Below are positions 1 to 4,140 of a stretch of DNA of 7,898 nucleotides, one piece after another (positions within the stretch are counted from its first letter, which is position 1; each line of letters begins with the position of its first letter). Source of the stretch: Verrucomicrobiota bacterium (GTDB lineage Bacteria > Chlamydiota > Chlamydiia > Chlamydiales > Rhabdochlamydiaceae); contig CAJCIW010000240.1 of the NCBI GenBank assembly GCA_903970455.1, positions 1 through 7,898 of the forward strand. The letters are read 5' to 3'. The position numbers and the translations under genes are program-made. The notes beneath the pieces are model-generated. The model was not told where the DNA came from. It was given only the letters and a program-made list of their open reading frames with translations, and did not search any database.

Positions 1-90
1 TGAGTTGTTTCTCCCTGTTTTTCAACTTTAATGTTGACTCATTGGAGAGTTATACTACTCCGCGGCATTTGCCACAGAAGAAACAACTCA
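1..90. repeat. 11-bp perfect inverted repeat at the window edge
   Basis: Bases 1-11 (TGAGTTGTTTC) are the exact reverse complement of bases 80-90 (GAAACAACTCA). The match continues imperfectly inward for about six more bases (TCCCTGT against TTCTGT). The first arm begins at the first base of the window, so the repeat may be longer than can be seen. The loop of about 68 bases and the lack of a T-tract argue against a terminator. It could be the end of a small mobile element or a chance dyad. I see no coding sequence here. Confidence 0.4.
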
Positions 91-114
91 CCTTTCTAAA
101 GCGCGATTACAGTA

Positions 115-180
115 TGTTGCATAAACCAAAAATTTAACCACGGAGCTCAGTGGTTTATTACCCATTTATGCAACAAAGCC
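115..180. mobile_element. Possible insertion-sequence remnant or MITE-like inverted-repeat element
   Basis: Bases 115-125 (TGTTGCATAAA) and 165-175 (TTTATGCAACA) form an 11-bp perfect inverted repeat. Inside it, 136-155 is a near-perfect 20-bp palindrome with AACCAC/GTGGTT arms around GAGCTC. A competing pairing also exists between 121-128 and 151-158. Read on the minus strand from 180, the right end is GGCTTTGTTGCATAAAT, which closely resembles the terminal inverted repeat I recall for IS903-group (IS5 family) elements. The left end lacks the outer GGCTT. No target-site duplication is visible and there is no transposase, so this is a degenerate or non-autonomous remnant at best. Confidence 0.35.
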
Positions 181-308
181 GCTGACAAGCAACTTATTTT
201 TGGTCTTTATGATAATATTCTACATAATCACAGGAAAAAGGAAAAAAAATTTTAAAGTCATTCCATTGCCTGAAATCTTCAAAGAAAGTAGCATTTTTCT
301 CATCATTT
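181..308. other. Non-coding leader region upstream of the membrane protein gene
   Basis: This AT-rich stretch includes a purine-rich run at about 231-250. I find no gene on either strand; the minus-strand open frame across it runs into and shadows the 324-779 gene. Apart from the promoter candidate at 266-294, the only other signal is an AT-rich TATGAT/GATAAT cluster at 208-216. Its best upstream partner, CTGACA at 182-187, is 20 bases away, too far for a convincing promoter. Confidence 0.5.
266..294 (+). promoter_or_regulatory. Candidate sigma70-type promoter for the 324-1348 gene pair
   Basis: TTGCCT (266-271) and TAGCAT (289-294) each match the -35 and -10 consensus hexamers at four of six positions and are separated by exactly 17 bases. 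Transcription would start near 300, about 24 bases before the ATG at 324. This is a by-eye match in AT-rich sequence, so it could be chance. Confidence 0.35.
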
Positions 309-310
309 TT

Positions 311-318
311 GGAAGGAG
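311..318 (+). promoter_or_regulatory. Shine-Dalgarno sequence deciding the start at 324
   Basis: GGAAGGAG lies five bases upstream of the ATG at 324. A TTG at 309 is in the same frame, but it lies upstream of this site, so the ATG is the credible start. Confidence 0.8.
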
Positions 319-323
319 CCATT

Positions 324-779
324 ATGGGTATTGGTCCTGCTACCGCACTACACGATTTTATTGAGAAAAACAACGTCCTGCAGAAGCCTACAGAACAAAT
401 TACCGCATATTTCACAGAGCATCCGACCTTCTACAAGGCCGCATTGCTCGCCAATCATTTTTTCCGCGCCTTGTCAATGGCTGCGCTATGTGCGTTCATG
501 CCTTTTTCCCCTCTCATTAATCTGGCGATCTGCTTTGGAGGATCCCTCTTTTACCGACTCACCGTGGAAACTAATTGCGCCTATAAATTTGCGCTGCCCG
601 CATTCGCAGGATCGATCGCCATTCCGTTAGGAGCGGTTGCTCTGGCGAATCTCGTTACCGGCGTTGCTTTTGCCTCCCTGTATGCCGTTGGCCTAGCCTT
701 TCTTTCTTTCCTTCCACTTGCCGCCTATGTGACTTACATTGTTCTTACTGTGAATTATGACGTGGAAAACCGGTTATGA
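324..779 (+). CDS. Small multi-pass membrane protein of unknown function
   Basis: I do not recognise this 151-residue protein. The first 40 or so residues are polar and probably soluble. From about residue 41 the chain is strongly hydrophobic. One segment is seen around 45-60, one around 62-78, then a short polar stretch with a Cys (residues 80-88), then a long hydrophobic region at 89-143 that could hold two or three helices. The tail NYDVENRL is polar. No signal peptide or enzymatic motif is visible. The closely spaced hydrophobic pairs recall chlamydial inclusion-membrane (Inc) proteins, but that is only a loose resemblance. The start is set by the strong ribosome binding site at 311-318. 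Its stop codon overlaps the next gene by four bases (ATGA), so it is almost certainly translated together with the pentapeptide-repeat protein. Confidence 0.8.
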   Translation: MGIGPATALHDFIEKNNVLQKPTEQITAYFTEHPTFYKAALLANHFFRALSMAALCAFMPFSPLINLAICFGGSLFYRLTVETNCAYKFALPAFAGSIAIPLGAVALANLVTGVAFASLYAVGLAFLSFLPLAAYVTYIVLTVNYDVENRL

Positions 780-1348
780 CCCCGAATGAATGTGAAAACC
801 AACAGTTCCAAAAAGCAACGTGGAGCAATGAAAACCTCAAGCACAAGAAGTTTTCAAACTGCATCTTCGAAAATTGCGACTTTACTCATAGCGATCTGAC
901 TGGATCAAAATTTTTAGATTGCAAGCTGCTTCATTGCAACATGAGTTTAGTCAAATTCGATGGATGCCGCCTTCAAGGTTTAGAGTTTAAGAATTGTAAG
1001 TTTGTAGGCGCCAACTTCGGAAAATGTGATCCTATGTTTTTGGGATTGAAATTCTTTGACTGCTTAATCGACACTTCTAACTTCTCTGATCTCAATCTTA
1101 AAAACACTTTATTTTTGCATTGCACCATTCGCGACACTCATTTCACGAATACCAATCTTTCAGAATCGGATTTTTCCGAATCGGATTTAAAGGGGAGTAT
1201 TTTTCATAATGCCAATCTCACTAAGGCCAATTTTGTCGGAGCTGTCAATTACTCGATCAATCCCTTGACCAACCCGTTGAAGAATGCAAAATTTTCCAAG
1301 CCCGAAGTTTTAGCTCTTTTAGATGATCTGGGTATCATCATCGAGTGA
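776..1348 (+). CDS. Pentapeptide-repeat protein (Qnr/McbG-like architecture)
   Basis: This 190-residue protein is built almost entirely of pentapeptide repeats, which form a four-sided right-handed beta-helix. The central Phe/Leu/Ile recurs every five residues from F26 to F81 and again from about F93 to F153. The two blocks of roughly 12 and 13 repeats are separated by a short break containing CDPMFLG (84-90). The first block has Cys at the i-2 position in many repeats (C29, C34, C49, C54, C64, C74, C84). The C-terminal cap (NPLTNPLKNAKFS, then a hydrophobic helix) resembles the tail I associate with chromosomal Qnr/McbG-like proteins. Some family members mimic DNA and protect DNA gyrase; whether this one does cannot be read from sequence. 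No signal peptide is visible. The ATG overlaps the upstream stop (ATGA) and has no strong ribosome binding site of its own, which points to translational coupling. Confidence 0.88.
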   Translation: MTPNECENQQFQKATWSNENLKHKKFSNCIFENCDFTHSDLTGSKFLDCKLLHCNMSLVKFDGCRLQGLEFKNCKFVGANFGKCDPMFLGLKFFDCLIDTSNFSDLNLKNTLFLHCTIRDTHFTNTNLSESDFSESDLKGSIFHNANLTKANFVGAVNYSINPLTNPLKNAKFSKPEVLALLDDLGIIIE

Positions 1349-1366
1349 TATAGAAGCCATGATTTC

Positions 1367-1395
1367 TTGACTTTCTTCTTGTCGGCGCATACTAT
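1367..1395 (+). promoter_or_regulatory. Sigma70-type promoter of the mtnBAC operon
   Basis: TTGACT (1367-1372) matches the -35 consensus at five of six positions. It is followed after exactly 17 bases by TACTAT (1390-1395), which matches the -10 consensus at four of six. It lies in the 70-base gap after the pentapeptide-repeat gene. Transcription would start near 1401-1403, giving a leader of under 20 bases that contains just the ribosome binding site. That leaves no room for a SAM riboswitch or other leader control. Confidence 0.6.
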
Positions 1396-1409
1396 GAATT
1401 CTTTTTTTT

Positions 1410-1414
1410 GGAGG
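1410..1414 (+). promoter_or_regulatory. Strong Shine-Dalgarno sequence fixing the mtnB start
   Basis: GGAGG is placed four bases before the ATG at 1419. This supports the longer MtnB form, which carries the hydrophobic N-terminus. The alternative in-frame TTG at 1476, which would give the usual family N-terminus, has no such site in front of it. Confidence 0.85.
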
Positions 1415-1418
1415 TTTC

Positions 1419-2096
1419 ATGCGTCTCGTATTAAAGGCCTTACCTCTTCTGCTCCCTTTCCTCGATCTTCCGGCGTTGAATTTTGATCAGGCTGCCGAAG
1501 AAATTGTAGAAGCCGGTGTTTTCTTAAACCGTTTAGGCGTTTGTCCTGCCACCTCAGGAAACCTCTCGAGGCGATTGGAAGACCAGTTCGTTGCTGTGAC
1601 TGCTTCAGGAAAACATAAAGGGGAACTGACAACGGAAGATGTCTTAATTGTGGATTTAAACGGCAATGCGCAAGACAGCGCGAAAAAACCTTCAGCAGAA
1701 ACTCTTCTTCACACGGCAATTTATGCTTTGTTCAAAGATGTGGGAGCTGTACTGCATACCCACTCTTTAAATGGCACAGTGCTCACCCGGCTGATCCCAT
1801 CAGAAAAGATGCTGGTCACTGAAGGTTATGAAATCCACAAAGCATTTCCAGGGATCAAAACTCATGAAAGTCAGCTCAAAATCCCCATCTTTGAAAATTC
1901 GCAAGAGATCGCTGCGATGGCAGCAGAAGTATCTGCCTATCTGGAAGAACATCCTGATGTCTACGGATTTCTCATTCGCGGCCATGGATTCTACACGTGG
2001 GGGCGCGATATGAAAGAAGCAAAAATACGGGTAGAAGCATTTGAATATCTATTTGAAACTGAACTCAAACTCCACATGGCAACAAGATGCAATTGA
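1419..2096 (+). CDS. mtnB: Methylthioribulose-1-phosphate dehydratase with hydrophobic N-terminal extension
   Basis: MtnB (class II aldolase/adducin family, Zn-dependent) removes water from 5-methylthioribulose-1-phosphate to give 2,3-diketo-5-methylthiopentyl-1-phosphate in the methionine salvage pathway. Family signatures in this 225-residue protein are CPATSGNLS (42-50), TASGKHKGEL (61-70), the zinc-ligand HTHS (H113, H115), and RGHGFYTWG with the third ligand H189. E138, in the EIHKAF stretch, probably corresponds to the catalytic acid. The family usually begins close to NFDQAAEEIVEAG, which here starts at residue 21. The first 20 residues are extra: a short basic start (R2, K6), then a Leu/Pro-rich hydrophobic run. 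This looks like a signal peptide, although D16 and several prolines make it the weakest of the three leaders in this operon. The gene is first in the operon behind the promoter at 1367-1395 and overlaps mtnA by 10 bases. Confidence 0.93.
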   Translation: MRLVLKALPLLLPFLDLPALNFDQAAEEIVEAGVFLNRLGVCPATSGNLSRRLEDQFVAVTASGKHKGELTTEDVLIVDLNGNAQDSAKKPSAETLLHTAIYALFKDVGAVLHTHSLNGTVLTRLIPSEKMLVTEGYEIHKAFPGIKTHESQLKIPIFENSQEIAAMAAEVSAYLEEHPDVYGFLIRGHGFYTWGRDMKEAKIRVEAFEYLFETELKLHMATRCN

Positions 2097-3166
2097 CATG
2101 TTTTTTTATTACTTTATTTTCACTGTTTTGCGCCACTATAAATGCCAGTCTTAGTTTAGATGGATTTGCAATTCGTTATAACCAGGGACATCTCTCTGTT
2201 CTCAATCAGCAAAAATTGCCGCATGAAACTGAGTGGCTCGATGTCCAAACCCCGGAACAGATGGTTGAAATCATTACTTCGTTAAAGGTGCGGGGCGCCC
2301 CGATGATAGGAATTGCTGCGGTCCTCTCCCTGTCCCAATTAGCAGAACATGGGTCATCGCGGGAAGCGATTCAAAATGCAGCAGAACTCCTCAAACGTTC
2401 AAGGCCCACTGCAGTGAACTTGGCTATCTACATTGAGCGCACCTTGAAGGCGATGGAAAACCGGTCCGATTTTAGACAGGCCGTGATTGAGACCGCTGCA
2501 GCCATATATCACGAAGACACCCTCCTTTGCAATAAAATGGGAGCAGCCGGGGGCGATCTCATCGAAGAAGGGGAGCAGATTTTGACCATTTGCAATACAG
2601 GCAGTTTAGCTACTGCAGGGATCGGAACCGCGTTGGGGGTGATTAAAACCGCTCATGCTCAAGGCAAAAAGATTCATGTGTATGCCTGCGAAACCCGTCC
2701 ACTTCTCCAAGGGGGCAGACTGACTGCTTGGGAATTGGAGCAGAGTGGAATTCCTTATACCTTGATTTGCGATAGCATGGCGGGGATGCTGATGCAACAA
2801 GGCAAAATCGATCGCGTCCTAGTCGGAGCAGACCGGATAGCTGCAAATGGCGATTTTGCCAATAAAATCGGCACCTATTCTCTTGCAGTCTTAGCACACC
2901 ACCATGAGATTCCCTTCCATGTGGTCGCCCCTTATACCACAATTGATCTCCATTGTCCGAATGGGAAGGGAATCAAAATCGAACAGCGCGCTCCTGACGA
3001 AGTGCGGGGCGCTGCAGGCAGCTTTGGAAAAGTTATTTGGAGCCCCTCTAGTGCCCCTGTCTACAATCCAGCTTTTGATGTCACACCCGCACCTCTGGTA
3101 ACAACCTACATTTTGGACACGGGGAGTTGGACCCTCTCCTCTTTCCTGATGCAAATACAAAAATGA
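2087..3166 (+). CDS. mtnA: Methylthioribose-1-phosphate isomerase with signal-peptide-like N-terminus
   Basis: MtnA (eIF2B alpha/beta/delta-like superfamily) isomerises 5-methylthioribose-1-phosphate to the ribulose form, the step before MtnB. Clear signatures in the 359 residues are LNQQKLPHETEWLDV (39-53), KVRGAPMIG (67-75), RPTAVNL (106-112), ICNTGSLAT with the likely catalytic Cys169, YACETRPLLQG (199-209), RLTAWEL (211-217), VGADRIAANGD with the likely catalytic Asp249, and NKIGTY (259-264). The canonical enzyme region begins around residue 28. Before it lies an uncharged hydrophobic stretch (residues 2-18) ending in INA at 18-20, a plausible signal peptidase site. No ATG, GTG or TTG occurs between this stretch and the enzyme core, so every product of the frame carries at least most of it. 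The start is the ATG at 2087; a TTG at 2093, overlapping the mtnB stop, is the alternative. No strong ribosome binding site is visible, which suggests coupling to mtnB. Confidence 0.95.
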   Translation: MQLTCFFITLFSLFCATINASLSLDGFAIRYNQGHLSVLNQQKLPHETEWLDVQTPEQMVEIITSLKVRGAPMIGIAAVLSLSQLAEHGSSREAIQNAAELLKRSRPTAVNLAIYIERTLKAMENRSDFRQAVIETAAAIYHEDTLLCNKMGAAGGDLIEEGEQILTICNTGSLATAGIGTALGVIKTAHAQGKKIHVYACETRPLLQGGRLTAWELEQSGIPYTLICDSMAGMLMQQGKIDRVLVGADRIAANGDFANKIGTYSLAVLAHHHEIPFHVVAPYTTIDLHCPNGKGIKIEQRAPDEVRGAAGSFGKVIWSPSSAPVYNPAFDVTPAPLVTTYILDTGSWTLSSFLMQIQK

Positions 3167-3951
3167 GCCGCCACATGTGGAAATATCTATTCTTTCTATC
3201 CACTTTTGCCCTACATGGCAAAGCTCCCATCAACGCTATCCTAACGGATATCGAAGGAACCACCACTTCGTTCTCATTTGTCCACGACACACTTTTTCCT
3301 TACGCAAAGAAACATGTGAGAGATTATCTCCTCGCCCATCAGAATGAGCCAGACATCTCTCAACTCACCCGCGAAGTGGCTCAAATAGCGGGACTCTCCC
3401 AGCCCGATCTTTCCCATGTGACACAAATTCTTCTTACATGGATGGAGGAAGATAAGAAAATCACCCCCTTAAAAACTCTCCAAGGCATGATGTGGAAAGC
3501 TGGATACGAGGAAGGGCATTTTCAGGGACATATTTATCTCGATGCATTTCAGGAGCTCCAACGCTGGCATGAGGAGGGACTCTCCCTCTATGTCTATTCC
3601 TCCGGTTCTGTCCCTGCGCAAAAGCTCCTTTTTTCCCATTCCATTTTTGGAGATCTGACCCCTCTTTTCTCAAACTACTTCGACACAAAAATAGGCGGTA
3701 AAAAGGAGAGCAGCTCTTATCTTAGAATTGCCGAACAATTACAACTGCCGGCTGATGAAATTCTCTTCCTTTCAGATCTCGCCGAAGAATTGGACGCCGC
3801 TGCGGAAGCTGGCTTCCAAACTTATCTCATTTTGCGAGGCGGAACGCCCCCTCCTGAGAGTTGTCCCCATCGTTCAGCCACGAATTTCCACGAACTGATG
3901 ATCGATTATAAAATCGCCACCGTAATGATAACTGGTAAGCCACTACTTTAG
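3163..3951 (+). CDS. mtnC: Acireductone synthase (enolase-phosphatase E1) with signal-peptide-like N-terminus
   Basis: MtnC is a haloacid-dehalogenase superfamily enzyme that enolises and then dephosphorylates the diketo phosphate made by MtnB, giving the acireductone. The 262 residues contain HAD motif I as LTDIEGTT (27-34; D29 nucleophile, E31), SFVHDTLFPYA (38-48), motif II as YVYSSGS (143-149), the GKKESSSY region (179-186) with conserved lysines, and motif IV as FLSDLAEELDAA (202-213). I chose the ATG at 3163 because it overlaps the mtnA stop (ATGA), although the frame stays open further upstream. The first 19 residues are extra to the family, which normally starts just before AILTDIEGT. 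They have basic residues (R3, K7), a hydrophobic core (8-17), then a small polar region ending in HG. No start codon lies between this leader and the core; the only other ATG (3175) keeps the leader. After NFHE (241-244) the C-terminus looks atypical. Confidence 0.93.
   Translation: MSRHMWKYLFFLSTFALHGKAPINAILTDIEGTTTSFSFVHDTLFPYAKKHVRDYLLAHQNEPDISQLTREVAQIAGLSQPDLSHVTQILLTWMEEDKKITPLKTLQGMMWKAGYEEGHFQGHIYLDAFQELQRWHEEGLSLYVYSSGSVPAQKLLFSHSIFGDLTPLFSNYFDTKIGGKKESSSYLRIAEQLQLPADEILFLSDLAEELDAAAEAGFQTYLILRGGTPPPESCPHRSATNFHELMIDYKIATVMITGKPLL
3754..3894 (+). repeat. mtnC segment repeated downstream of the autotransporter (copy 1)
   Basis: This part of mtnC (residues about 198-244, from DEILFLSD to NFHE) aligns without gaps to 6883-7023 at a constant offset of 3129 bases. 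I counted 115 identical bases out of 141 by eye and about 35 of 47 identical residues. The two copies are in direct orientation and enclose the autotransporter gene. Confidence 0.9.
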
Positions 3952-4140
3952 CAGTCGATCCCTTAAAACATCCTTTGTAGGATTCAAGAATGCTCGGCTA
4001 TTCTAATTTCCTCATGTTTAACACTCAATATCAATAACTTAGATTTTCTGAACGGATGAACTAGCGGGGTGTCATCCAAAAAAAACATTTACTTATAAAT
4101 CGAAAAAAAATATGAAAAGCTTAAAAACAAGGAACTTTCT
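3952..4140. other. AT-rich intergenic region between mtnC and the autotransporter gene
   Basis: I see no gene in these 189 bases. A weak hairpin (ATCCT-TTGT-AGGAT, 3970-3983) follows mtnC but has no T-tract, so it is not a convincing terminator. TATAAA at 4094-4099 could be a -10 element, but nothing resembling a -35 lies 16-18 bases before it. A-rich runs fill 4078-4128. AAGGAA at 4129-4134, six bases before the ATG at 4141, is a good ribosome binding site. Confidence 0.6.

Noticed and set aside
309..323. TTG start at 309 for the membrane protein
   Set aside because: It lies before the GGAAGGAG site, while the ATG at 324 is spaced correctly after that site.
194..415. Minus-strand open frame of 73 codons across the first gene's start
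   Set aside because: It overlaps the well-supported + strand gene at 324, has no recognisable product and no matching ribosome binding site.
2103..2145. Lipoprotein signal (lipobox) in the MtnA leader around C15
   Set aside because: The residue before the Cys is Phe, which does not fit the lipobox pattern; the INA site at 18-20 fits ordinary cleavage better.
3127..3162. Longer MtnC starting at the TTG at 3127
   Set aside because: It would overlap mtnA by 40 bases and lacks a ribosome binding site; the ATG at 3163 forms the same ATGA overlap seen elsewhere in this window.
3970..3983. Intrinsic terminator after mtnC
   Set aside because: The stem is only five base pairs and no T-tract follows, so read-through into the autotransporter gene cannot be excluded.
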